Below, one piece after another: positions 34,085-41,693 of a stretch of DNA of 44,785 nucleotides. The notes beneath the pieces are model-generated. The model was not told the origin of the DNA. It saw nothing but the letters and a program-made list of their open reading frames with translations, and ran no database searches. How positions within the stretch are numbered: position 1 is the first letter of the stretch; each line of letters opens with the position of its first letter. The stretch comes from Hyphomicrobiales bacterium (GTDB lineage Bacteria; Pseudomonadota; Alphaproteobacteria; Rhizobiales; NORP267): NCBI GenBank assembly GCA_021775855.1, contig JAJFGZ010000010.1, forward strand, positions 1 through 44,785, in the 5' to 3' direction. The position numbers and the translations under genes are program-made.

Positions 34085-35442
34085 GAGCGGGCTCGCTAAA
34101 GGTCAGGTTGCTGGCGCTCCAGGCGATCGCGATCATTCTGGCCCTGGGCATCACCGGATATGGCCTGACCTATCTGTTCGAGCGATCGGTCGAGAGACGG
34201 ATAAATACCGAACTGGACACCTACCTGACCCAGATCGCGGCGCGGCTCAGTTTCGATCAACCGGGTAAGCCCCAACTCGACAGCAAGTTGGCAGATCCCC
34301 GGTTCGATAATATCTATTCGGGGCTCTACTGGCAGATCACCAACATGACCGCCGGCCAGACAGTCCGGTCGCGCTCGCTATGGGATATCGAACTGGAATT
34401 GCAGCCGCCCGTTCCTGGATCGAGTATCGTTCATACTCACTATATTAACGGACCGGAAAGTTCATCACTGCTGGTTCACGAACGCAGTTTGATATTCCGT
34501 TCGCCAGTCGGGCCCCAATCGGTCCGCCTGATCGTCGGTCTCGATCTTGCCGAATTGGAAAAACTGAGTTCTGAATTTGCCGTTGAAGTAGCGCTCGCGC
34601 TGCTCCTGCTGGGCGTCTTTTTGTTGCTTGCTGCCTGGTTCCAGGTCGCGATGGGTCTTAGCCCGTTGGCGCTTGTACAAAAATCGGTTGCCGCGATCCG
34701 CAACGGCACAGCCTCCAGAATCAGCGCCGATCTGCCGCCTGAGGTTTCCCCTCTTGCCGACGAAGTAAACGATCTCCTGGCTGCTCAGGAGGTGATCGTG
34801 CAAAAGGCAAAACGCCGCGCCGACAATCTGGCCCACGGTTTCAAGACCCCGCTCACGGCGCTGATCTCGGATATCCGGCGTCTGCGCGACAAGGGCGAGA
34901 CCGAAATCGCTGCCGACATCGAAGCAACCTCCCAGATTATGCGGCGGCAAATCGATCGCGAATTGACCAAGGCCCGTATCCGCGAGGCCAGGAACGCATC
35001 CTCGGTTAAGATCCTGCCCGTATTGGATGGAATTGTCGCGACGTTGCGGCGGACCCCGGACGGTGAGAAAAAATCGATCCAGATCGAATGCAACCGGAAT
35101 CTCGATGCACAGGTCGAAAAAGACGATCTGAATGAAATCCTCGGAAATTTGTTGGAGAACGCGGTCAAGCACGCCAAAAGCCGCGTCGTCGTCAAAGCCT
35201 TTGTGGTCGATCAATTTGTGGCGTTCGAAATCGAGGATGACGGTAGCGGAATCTCCAACATGTTGCGGGAAACGGTGCAGAAGCGAGGTGCTCGACTGGA
35301 TCAGACCGTCGCGGGAACCGGGCTGGGGTTGGCCATCGTGAACGATGTACTAGAGGTCTATCACCAGACGCTCGATCTGCGCGGGTCCCCCATAGGGGGG
35401 CTGAAAGCGTGCTTCCTGCTCCCGCTGCCAGCAGCGAAGTGA
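34081..35442 (+). CDS. Sensor histidine kinase of the PhoQ/PmrB type
   Basis: A 453-residue membrane kinase. TM1 spans about residues 10-34 and TM2 about 167-192, enclosing a periplasmic sensor of about 130 residues. A HAMP-like linker follows (LSPLALVQKSVAAIRNGTASRIS). The phospho-acceptor His252 is in ADNLAHGFKTPLTALISD, and the ATPase domain has NEILGNLLENAVKHAKSR (N-box), EIEDDGSGIS and GTGLGLAIV. It is paired with the response regulator through an ATGA overlap. The sensor domain and PepSY neighbour suggest detection of cationic peptides or divalent cations, by analogy only. Confidence 0.92.
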   Translation: MRAGSLKVRLLALQAIAIILALGITGYGLTYLFERSVERRINTELDTYLTQIAARLSFDQPGKPQLDSKLADPRFDNIYSGLYWQITNMTAGQTVRSRSLWDIELELQPPVPGSSIVHTHYINGPESSSLLVHERSLIFRSPVGPQSVRLIVGLDLAELEKLSSEFAVEVALALLLLGVFLLLAAWFQVAMGLSPLALVQKSVAAIRNGTASRISADLPPEVSPLADEVNDLLAAQEVIVQKAKRRADNLAHGFKTPLTALISDIRRLRDKGETEIAADIEATSQIMRRQIDRELTKARIREARNASSVKILPVLDGIVATLRRTPDGEKKSIQIECNRNLDAQVEKDDLNEILGNLLENAVKHAKSRVVVKAFVVDQFVAFEIEDDGSGISNMLRETVQKRGARLDQTVAGTGLGLAIVNDVLEVYHQTLDLRGSPIGGLKACFLLPLPAAK

Positions 35443-35458
35443 TATTGCTTGAAGGCGC

Positions 35459-35490
35459 TTGACTCCGTACTTTAGTACGGAGTTTAGAAT
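35459..35490 (+). promoter_or_regulatory. MerR-type promoter with dyad operator
   Basis: TTGACT (-35, 35459-35464) is followed after an overlong 20-base spacer by TAGAAT (-10, 35485-35490). The spacer is filled by the perfect dyad ACTCCGTAC-TTTA-GTACGGAGT (35462-35483). A stretched spacer carrying a dyad is the hallmark of MerR-activated promoters, and the CCGTAC/GTACGG half-sites match the mer operator of Tn501/Tn21 as I remember it. It lies immediately upstream of the merR-like gene, so that gene and probably the three after it are controlled from here. Confidence 0.9.
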
Positions 35491-35509
35491 AGCGTTCATG
35501 GAGCAGCAT

Positions 35510-35959
35510 ATGCGCATAGGAACGGTTGCCAAAAAGGCCGGCGTCGGCGTCGAGACTATTCGGTTTTACGAGCGAATAGGGATTATCGACCAACCCCAAA
35601 AACCAGCCAACGGGGGATTTCGCCGTTACCCGGACGGGGTCGTCCGCAAGGTCCGGTTTATCAAGCACGCCCAGGCTTTGGGTTTTACGCTGTCCGAAGC
35701 CGACGAGCTTCTGGCTCTCGAAACAGACCCGAACGCCGACTGCGCGAAAGTGCGTGCCCGCGCCGAAGTCAAACTGGGAAGCATTAGGCGAAAGATTGCC
35801 AGCCTAAATACCATCGAAGCTGCGCTTGGCGACATTATCGACGCTTGTCCCGGACGCGGCGTAGCAACTGGGCGCTGCTCCATATTGGCAACACTCAAAT
35901 CCGCCGAAAACGGGCTGCAGGAGCAGTTTCGCGAACATATTGAATTTGACGGCGAATAG
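35510..35959 (+). CDS. merR: MerR-family regulator with Hg(II)-type cysteine triad
   Basis: A 149-residue metal-responsive regulator. The N-terminal winged helix reads MRIGTVAKKAGVGVETIRFYERIGI and is followed by GGFRRYPDGVVRKVRFIKHAQALGFTLSE. The metal-binding cysteines of MerR are all present: Cys78 (ADCAKV), Cys113 (DACPGRG) and Cys123 (GRCSIL), positioned as the Tn501 MerR Cys82/117/126 triad. This supports mercury or thiophilic-metal sensing. The ATG at 35510 has GGAG six bases upstream, giving the normal N-terminus; the frame extension to 35459 runs through the promoter. The gene heads an apparent operon of four. A related PbrR/ZntR function is less likely given the triad. Confidence 0.88.
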   Translation: MRIGTVAKKAGVGVETIRFYERIGIIDQPQKPANGGFRRYPDGVVRKVRFIKHAQALGFTLSEADELLALETDPNADCAKVRARAEVKLGSIRRKIASLNTIEAALGDIIDACPGRGVATGRCSILATLKSAENGLQEQFREHIEFDGE

Positions 35960-35977
35960 CCGGAAAAGGAGGCAAAG

Positions 35978-36307
35978 GTGAAGCTGAAATTATCGAAACT
36001 CAGGATTCATATGGCGCTGTTGGCGTCGATTGCCGGGCTGCTTTTGAATGCCACTGCCACGTTTGCTGCAGGCACTGTTTATTCTTTGCAGGCCGACGGC
36101 CTTGCCTGTCCGTTCTGCGCCTACGGCATTGAAAAACAATTGGGACGGATCACCGGCGTTGAAGACGTCACGACCGATATTACAAGCGGTACCGTTACGG
36201 TCGTGATGGAGGAGGGAGCAACCCTGGATCGACAATCCGCCGACGACGCCGTAACAGCCGCAGGTTTTACACTGGGCGGGTTCAGCAAAACGGAAAACGG
36301 GCGTTGA
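35978..36307 (+). CDS. Secreted heavy-metal-associated (HMA/MerP-like) protein
   Basis: A 109-residue protein with a signal peptide (about 1-30, ATATFA then AGTVYS) and one HMA domain. The metal site is GLACPFCAYGIEKQL (Cys44, Cys47), in a beta-alpha-beta pattern continuing GRITGVEDVTTDITSGTVTVVMEEG. It is placed like MerP, the periplasmic Hg(II) carrier, but its CPFC loop differs from the usual C-(A/S)-(A/S)-C of MerP. The start is GTG at 35978, with AAGGAGG eight bases before. It follows the merR-like gene by 18 bases and overlaps the next gene by four bases (TTGA). Confidence 0.85.
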   Translation: MKLKLSKLRIHMALLASIAGLLLNATATFAAGTVYSLQADGLACPFCAYGIEKQLGRITGVEDVTTDITSGTVTVVMEEGATLDRQSADDAVTAAGFTLGGFSKTENGR

Positions 36308-37206
36308 AATACGGTGGTAGGCCGGTTTTTGTCGCGGTTCTGGTAGCGCTAGTTGCCTCCGGCGCTCGGGCAGCCCCGCAAACATTCAACACGGCACTAC
36401 CGGTTGCGGAAAGTCAGTTTTTATTCCGCCAACAGGGTTTTTACAAAAGCGCAACCGATGATCCCAGCCCCGCAAACCGCGAGATTAATGTCGTTGGCGC
36501 GGTTTCGGTCCTGGGGTACGGGGTATCAGGGCGGCTGGCTTTTTTCGCTACCTTGCCCGTCCTCCATAAGGAACTCGACGTCACAACACCTGGCGGTATG
36601 CGTGTCAGCAGAGAGACATCCGGTGTTGGCGATGCCCGGTTGTTTGGGCGCTATACGTTTTATGTCGACAATGCCCCGGGCCGGACGTTCCGGATTGCGT
36701 CTTTCGCCGGAGTCGAAATCCCAACGGGCGCCGACCGGGACACGGACAGTCTGGGGTTTCTCCCGGCTATTCTCCAGCTCGGGTCGGGTTCGTGGGACCC
36801 GTTTTTCGGCATCGTGTCGACCTACCAGACGTTGGATTTCGAGATCGATGTGCAGGCCGGTTACGAGGTCAATACGTCTGCAAACGGTTTTGAATTTGGC
36901 GACGAGGCCCGGTTTGACGCGTCTCTGCAATACCGGTTGTGGCCAAGAGAGTTAACCGGCGATGTATCAGGTTTTCTCTACGGCGTTATTGAGGCCAATC
37001 TGGTCTACCGGGCAAGGAATGAAATTGGCGGCATACCTGTCTCCAATTCTGGCGGCACCAGTTTGTTCCTCGCGCCCGGTCTTCAATATGTGACGCGACG
37101 ATGGATCGCCGAGGCAATCGTCCAACTGCCGGTTGTCCAGAATCTCAATGGGACCACGTTGAAAGACGACTACACGGTCAGTGCCGGATTCCGGATCAAT
37201 TTTTAA
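36304..37206 (+). CDS. Putative outer-membrane beta-barrel protein
   Basis: A 300-residue protein with a signal peptide (about 1-23, SGARA then APQTFN). It has alternating amphipathic strands throughout, ending DDYTVSAGFRINF with a C-terminal aromatic residue typical of outer-membrane barrels. Segments such as LPVAESQFLFRQQGFYK, GYGVSGRLAFFATLPVLHKEL, GDARLFGRYTFY and FAGVEIPTGADRD resemble the MetA-pathway-of-phenol-degradation/transporter family of outer-membrane proteins. The start is TTG at 36304, overlapping the HMA gene's stop. In this context it may move metal complexes or export products across the outer membrane; that is inference. Confidence 0.78.
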   Translation: MKYGGRPVFVAVLVALVASGARAAPQTFNTALPVAESQFLFRQQGFYKSATDDPSPANREINVVGAVSVLGYGVSGRLAFFATLPVLHKELDVTTPGGMRVSRETSGVGDARLFGRYTFYVDNAPGRTFRIASFAGVEIPTGADRDTDSLGFLPAILQLGSGSWDPFFGIVSTYQTLDFEIDVQAGYEVNTSANGFEFGDEARFDASLQYRLWPRELTGDVSGFLYGVIEANLVYRARNEIGGIPVSNSGGTSLFLAPGLQYVTRRWIAEAIVQLPVVQNLNGTTLKDDYTVSAGFRINF

Positions 37207-37219
37207 GAGGCCAGCCGGA

Positions 37220-38194
37220 ATGGGGAAATTCATTCTGAAAGTTTTAGGTATGGTGGCGTCGTTGGCGGCGGCGGTCCTGTTCGCTGGCTGGCTCGCATTT
37301 GTCCCTTCAGCAAGCGAACCCGGATACCGGTTCGCCGCCACCTGGGGTGCCAGGGGAGACGCGCCAGGCATGTTCGATGACCCAACCGGAATAGCAATTT
37401 CGGGAGACGAAATTTTCATCGCCGATTCGCGCAACGGCCGCATCCAGGTATTCGATATTGAAGGAAGGTTCAGGCGCACCTTCGGCACAACCGGAGATGG
37501 CGCCGGTGAACTCGACCGGCCGATGAACCTGACAATCCAGGGCGACGAGCTATACGTGCCGGAATATTTCAACGACCGGATCCAGGTATTTGATCTTGAT
37601 GGCACGCCAATCCGAGTGATCGGAGAAGCTGGCGACGGTCGCGGTCAATTCAACGCCCCCGGCGGGGTCGCCGTTGGTACCGACGGCACCCTGTACGTGG
37701 CTGATTTCTATAATCAACGGGTCCAGCAACTCGCGCCGGACGGCACCTATATCGATCAAATTGGGGAAACCGGAACGTCTGGCTTCTGGGTCGGCGAATT
37801 CAACTACCCGACCGACGTTGCAATTGCCCCGGACGGTACATTGTTTGTCGCTGATGGGTATAACGACCGTGTCCAGGTATTCGATACGGGTGGCAATTTT
37901 TCCCATAAATGGGGCGGGCCGTTCGCCATCAATATCTTTGGTCCATTTAATGGCTGGTTCGCGACTGTAACAAATATCGCCATCGACGATCAGGGAAACG
38001 TCTTCGTGGCTGATTTCTACAACCACCGTATCCAGAAATTCACGCCCAACGGGACTTTCCTCACCGCTTTCGGGGCAGAAGGCAGCGGCCCCGGAGAATT
38101 TTTCTTCCCCATCGCGCTCGATGTCATGCCAGATGGCAGCCTCTATGTCGTCGATTTCGGCAACAACAGAATTCAAAAGTGGCTACCCAGATGA
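37220..38194 (+). CDS. Membrane-anchored NHL-repeat beta-propeller protein
   Basis: A 324-residue protein with an N-terminal transmembrane or uncleaved signal segment (VLGMVASLAAAVLFAGWLAFV, about 7-27). At least six NHL repeats follow, each with a GxFxxPxGIAI...IFIADxxNxRIQVFD pattern, e.g. GMFDDPTGIAISGDEIFIADSR, GQFNAPGGVAVGTDGTLYVADF and GEFFFPIALDVMPDGSLYVVDF. The repeats should form a six-bladed propeller on the periplasmic face, where such proteins bind partners or small ligands. AAGAGG lies nine bases before the ATG at 37220. It is 13 bases after the barrel gene, last of the merR-headed cluster; an NHL protein in a mer-type locus is unusual. Confidence 0.85.
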   Translation: MGKFILKVLGMVASLAAAVLFAGWLAFVPSASEPGYRFAATWGARGDAPGMFDDPTGIAISGDEIFIADSRNGRIQVFDIEGRFRRTFGTTGDGAGELDRPMNLTIQGDELYVPEYFNDRIQVFDLDGTPIRVIGEAGDGRGQFNAPGGVAVGTDGTLYVADFYNQRVQQLAPDGTYIDQIGETGTSGFWVGEFNYPTDVAIAPDGTLFVADGYNDRVQVFDTGGNFSHKWGGPFAINIFGPFNGWFATVTNIAIDDQGNVFVADFYNHRIQKFTPNGTFLTAFGAEGSGPGEFFFPIALDVMPDGSLYVVDFGNNRIQKWLPR

Positions 38195-38322
38195 CCGGAA
38201 TTGCGTGTTCAATTTTTTAGCAGGCAAGCCGGAAAAGATTGGAACCCTGCGTTTTCCATGAGGCATTGCTTTGTATACTGCCAAATCTCGTGTATTTGGA
38301 GCGAATCGCAAGGAAGGTTTCG

Positions 38323-39933
38323 ATGATGCGAGATCGGGGTTCACACCTGGTATTTGCAGGCAGATCGCGGACGAATAGATCTGCGCACGCCACGGCCCTT
38401 TGTCGCCTGAGATTGCCACTACTTGCAGCAATTATGCTCGTTTGGTCCGGAATTCTTCCAACGCAAGCACAGACTGTTGCTAGCCCTTCCGCCGGGTGCA
38501 ACGCCGCCAATGCGGGCACGCTTGATCGTAATTTGGACGATCCCGCCGGATTTGGTTTTACCTTTGTGATTACTGCCGTTGGCGGCGGATTCAATTTCGC
38601 CGCTGGTGAGGTGCTCACCTTCACGTACGGCGCCAGTTCGGGCACCAATATCATCAGTTTGAGCCATGATCAGAGCGGCCAAGCGGTGTTGAATTCAACA
38701 CTCAGCAACCCGAATTTGAGCGTAACTGTTATGTTCGCTATTCCAGCTAGTGGCGCAAATTCATTTGGCGGCACGGTGACCGTCGCCGCCGAAGGAAGTT
38801 CGAAATTGACAGTGCTTTGCACGCAGACGGCGGACAACACACCAAGCATTTCTCAAGTGTTCCTAGACCGACGGATCCAACTGTTAATCACCGAAGAACC
38901 CGATCGTCCGCGCCTTATTCGCCGCGAGCCTGGCCGTCTTTATAACGACGGAACCGGCGTCGAATTGTCGGCCTATTCCGCGTCGGCCGGTTCCAGATTG
39001 GAATTTGCGTCAAGCCTCGGCGGCATTGCTCAGGCTATGGCATACGCCAACGATCAAAAACTGGAAGCCGCGGGGATAGATCCGCAAACCAGTTCTGCGA
39101 CCAGCAGATCCGGCCTCGATATCTGGGTCGAAGGTCACTATTCCTTCTACGATTATGAAGCACAGAACGTCGGTTCGAGCGGCGAATTCGGCGTTGTCTA
39201 TTTTGGCGCCGATATGTTGCTCACCCCCGACATCTTGGTCGGTGCTTTGGTTCAATACGACTGGATCACGGATCAGTCGAACGTCCTCAATTCGAGGGTT
39301 AGCGGCAAGGGCTGGATGGCTGGACCCTATTTCAGCGCCAGGTTGTTGCCCAATCTCTATTTCGACGCCCGCGCTGCCTGGGGTCAGTCCAGCAACGATA
39401 TCCGTAGCAGCGTAATGACTACTGCGATTTTCCCACTGGGCGGCACGACCGTAACAACCGGAATTGCCACCGGCAGTTACGACACAGACCGCTGGCTGGT
39501 CCGTGGCAATTTGACAGGGAATTTGCAGCGGGGCGATTGGCGTTTCACTCCGAGCGTATCAGTGACCTATTTGGAAGAAAGCCACGACGCGTTCACGACC
39601 TCGAGCGGGACGCTGGTCGCTAGCCAGACGTACCAGTCCGGACGCGTAACCTTCGGACCGGAGGTTGCCCGTCGCACAACCATGGCCAGCGGCACAACAA
39701 TAGAGCCACACGTCGCACTCACAGGTGTCTGGAACTATACCGACAACGGGAGCATGATTGTCGGGCAGACAATTGTAAGCCCGGATGATTTATATGCCCG
39801 GGTCGAAGGCGGAATACTGGTTACAGCCGTCGACGGCAAAGCCGTCCGCCTGACCGGTTCGTACGATGGAATTGGTGGCGGCGGGTTCCACTCCTACGGC
39901 GCCCAGCTTTGGGTCAATGTCCCATTGAACTAG
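38323..39933 (+). CDS. Autotransporter-barrel protein with short Ig-like passenger
   Basis: A 536-residue secreted protein. The N-terminus has a long signal region (hydrophobic LPLLAAIMLVWSGILPTQAQ), then a beta-rich passenger of about 150 residues with two cysteines (AGCNAAN... and TVLCTQT) and repetitive Ser/Thr/Asn/Gly-rich strands, perhaps one Ig-like or cadherin-like fold. The C-terminal half (about 265-536) resembles an autotransporter beta-barrel: LDIWVEGHYSFYDYEAQ, FGVVYFGADMLLTPDILVGALVQYDWI, GWMAGPYFSARLLPNLYFDARAAWG, ending SYGAQLWVNVPLN. The passenger is far shorter than the usual adhesins. AAGGAAGG precedes the ATGs at 38323 and 38326. It is 128 bases after the NHL gene, so membership of that operon is uncertain. 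Confidence 0.82.
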   Translation: MMRDRGSHLVFAGRSRTNRSAHATALCRLRLPLLAAIMLVWSGILPTQAQTVASPSAGCNAANAGTLDRNLDDPAGFGFTFVITAVGGGFNFAAGEVLTFTYGASSGTNIISLSHDQSGQAVLNSTLSNPNLSVTVMFAIPASGANSFGGTVTVAAEGSSKLTVLCTQTADNTPSISQVFLDRRIQLLITEEPDRPRLIRREPGRLYNDGTGVELSAYSASAGSRLEFASSLGGIAQAMAYANDQKLEAAGIDPQTSSATSRSGLDIWVEGHYSFYDYEAQNVGSSGEFGVVYFGADMLLTPDILVGALVQYDWITDQSNVLNSRVSGKGWMAGPYFSARLLPNLYFDARAAWGQSSNDIRSSVMTTAIFPLGGTTVTTGIATGSYDTDRWLVRGNLTGNLQRGDWRFTPSVSVTYLEESHDAFTTSSGTLVASQTYQSGRVTFGPEVARRTTMASGTTIEPHVALTGVWNYTDNGSMIVGQTIVSPDDLYARVEGGILVTAVDGKAVRLTGSYDGIGGGGFHSYGAQLWVNVPLN

Positions 39934-40002
39934 TGCCGGTTTCGGCACAGGGTAATCTGACATATAGTATCCGGTAAAATTTCTCCGGAGTAGAAACTCG
40001 CC

Positions 40003-40680
40003 ATGAACACTGTCAGGATTTTGTATTTTTCCGACATCCTTTGTATCTGGGCCTACGCCGCCCAGCGTCGGCTGGAGCAACTGATCGAAACCTTCGGCGA
40101 CGAGATATCCATCGACGCGCATTTCTGTTCAATTTTCCCGGACGCGTGGGGGAAAATCGAGCAGAATTGGAAAGACAGAGACGGCTTTACGGGCTTTGGC
40201 CGGCACGTCAATGAAGTCGCGCGGAAATTCCCGCATATCGAGGTCCACGACCAATTGTGGACCCAGGCGCGACCACGATCATCGGCAAGTGCACATGTGT
40301 TTATCAAGGCCGTGGAGTTGATCGAGGGGGACAGCCAGCCGTATCTCGAGCGAAAATCAACCAGGGCCACTTGGGCAATCCGCCAGGCATTCTTCGTCTC
40401 CATGCGGGATATTTCCGATTGGCGCGTCCTGGCAGACATAGCCGGCGAGTTGGACATCGACTACGATATTGTGCGCGAAAAAATCCGATCTTCCGAGGCA
40501 GTTGCTCGCCTGGCCGCCGACTATGAATTGAGCAAGGTCCACGGCGTGGAAAGCAGTCCCACTTTCATCATGAACGAGGGCCGCCAGAAGCTCGTCGGTA
40601 ATGTAGGCTACCGGTTGATCGAAGCCAACGTTCAGGAACTGCTTCGCAACCCGTCGGACGGCGAGGCGAGCTGGTGTTGA
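40003..40680 (+). CDS. DsbA-fold protein with a single active-site Cys
   Basis: A 225-residue protein of the FrnE/DsbA-like thioredoxin family, with no signal peptide. The fold pattern is clear: RILYFSDILCIWAYAAQRRLEQL at the N-terminus, an inserted helical domain, and the cis-Pro strand VHGVESSPTFIMNEGRQKLVGNVGYRLIEANV. The usual active-site motif CPWC is CIWA here, so the resolving Cys is missing. A Cys is the last residue (GEASWC). It could be a monothiol oxidoreductase, isomerase or glutathione-using enzyme. CCGGAG is near the ATG. It is convergent with the soeC-like gene, 61 bases away. Confidence 0.8.
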   Translation: MNTVRILYFSDILCIWAYAAQRRLEQLIETFGDEISIDAHFCSIFPDAWGKIEQNWKDRDGFTGFGRHVNEVARKFPHIEVHDQLWTQARPRSSASAHVFIKAVELIEGDSQPYLERKSTRATWAIRQAFFVSMRDISDWRVLADIAGELDIDYDIVREKIRSSEAVARLAADYELSKVHGVESSPTFIMNEGRQKLVGNVGYRLIEANVQELLRNPSDGEASWC

Positions 40681-40741
40681 GCAAGCAGGCATGTTCGGGA
40701 TCGCAGTATCGGGATGTACAATTCGATCGGGAACGAGCGAT

Positions 40742-41683
40742 TCAGGCGCGCGCGGCACCGTAATAGAGCATGGCCACGTGTTCGGCTTCGGCAAAAAACA
40801 GCCAGCGCTCGACCACGATACCGATTGCTGCCGATAGTGTCGCAAGCGCCAGCATTGGCAGCTGCGGCCAGCCGCTATAGAGCGCGAGAAGGACCATCGC
40901 CAGCGGTAGAATGAATGCCAGCGCGACCGCGACCCGGCGCAATTTTCTGGCGTGTTTGCGCCCCACTTTGTAGCCCATTTCCCGCATCACGAAATTCGGC
41001 ATTGTGTGCGGCGGATCAAGCGGGCGGACTGTCCCCAGTGCCCCAAGCCCTGTCGCCATTTCGGCGGTATATTGGCCCTTGTTGCCGTCAATTGTGCGCC
41101 AATAGATGAGCTTGACAATCATCGCCATCGCGATTGCCGCGACCCCGGTCACCGCCACCCAGTCGGGCGCGCGGGCGAATATCGACTGGATCAGCAAGAA
41201 CAGCAACGCGCCCGTCGTCGCCGCCGCGGCGATATAGAACAGCGGCACCAGCCCGAGATTCCAATGCCGGATCGTGCGCAGCGAGGCATAAATCATACCG
41301 GTGCAATAGACCGTGATCATCGCCCCTGCGGCAGCGAGGATCGCTAGTGCGGGGAGAAAATTCGTGTCGATTTCCAGCAACCAGATCATGCCCATCAACG
41401 ACGCCGGGACATAAGTGGATAGAGCAGCAACGCCTTCCCGCGACAGCCACGATGAGCGCCATTGCGACATGGCCCGGTGTGCCCGTTCAGGGTGCCCGAG
41501 ATGCAACATCGAGGACAGCAAACCGATGGTAATCAGCGCCAGCGCCGGGACCAGCATGGCTAGCGATTGCCAGCGGTCGCCGGCGAAATATCCAATCTGA
41601 ATTCCGAGCGAAAGCCAGAACAAAAGACCGTAACCTGCGCCGGACGCGGTGGTGAACAGGATGACGGAATAGGCGGGATGCAT
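40742..41683 (-). CDS. soeC: DmsC/SoeC-type membrane anchor subunit
   Basis: A 313-residue integral membrane protein with about eight transmembrane helices in the DmsC pattern: MHPAYSVILFTTASGAGYGLLFWL at the N-terminus, LVPALALITIGLLSSMLHLGHPERAHRAMSQWRSSWLSREG, and the later helices. The LGHPERA...SSWLSREG motif is characteristic of the anchor subunits of DMSO-reductase family enzymes. It would anchor the SoeB iron-sulfur and SoeA molybdopterin subunits to the membrane and exchange electrons with quinone. It is the last gene of the operon, ten bases after the soeB-like gene. Confidence 0.82.
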   Translation of the reverse strand: MHPAYSVILFTTASGAGYGLLFWLSLGIQIGYFAGDRWQSLAMLVPALALITIGLLSSMLHLGHPERAHRAMSQWRSSWLSREGVAALSTYVPASLMGMIWLLEIDTNFLPALAILAAAGAMITVYCTGMIYASLRTIRHWNLGLVPLFYIAAAATTGALLFLLIQSIFARAPDWVAVTGVAAIAMAMIVKLIYWRTIDGNKGQYTAEMATGLGALGTVRPLDPPHTMPNFVMREMGYKVGRKHARKLRRVAVALAFILPLAMVLLALYSGWPQLPMLALATLSAAIGIVVERWLFFAEAEHVAMLYYGAARA

Positions 41684-41693
41684 GGCGCGTTTC

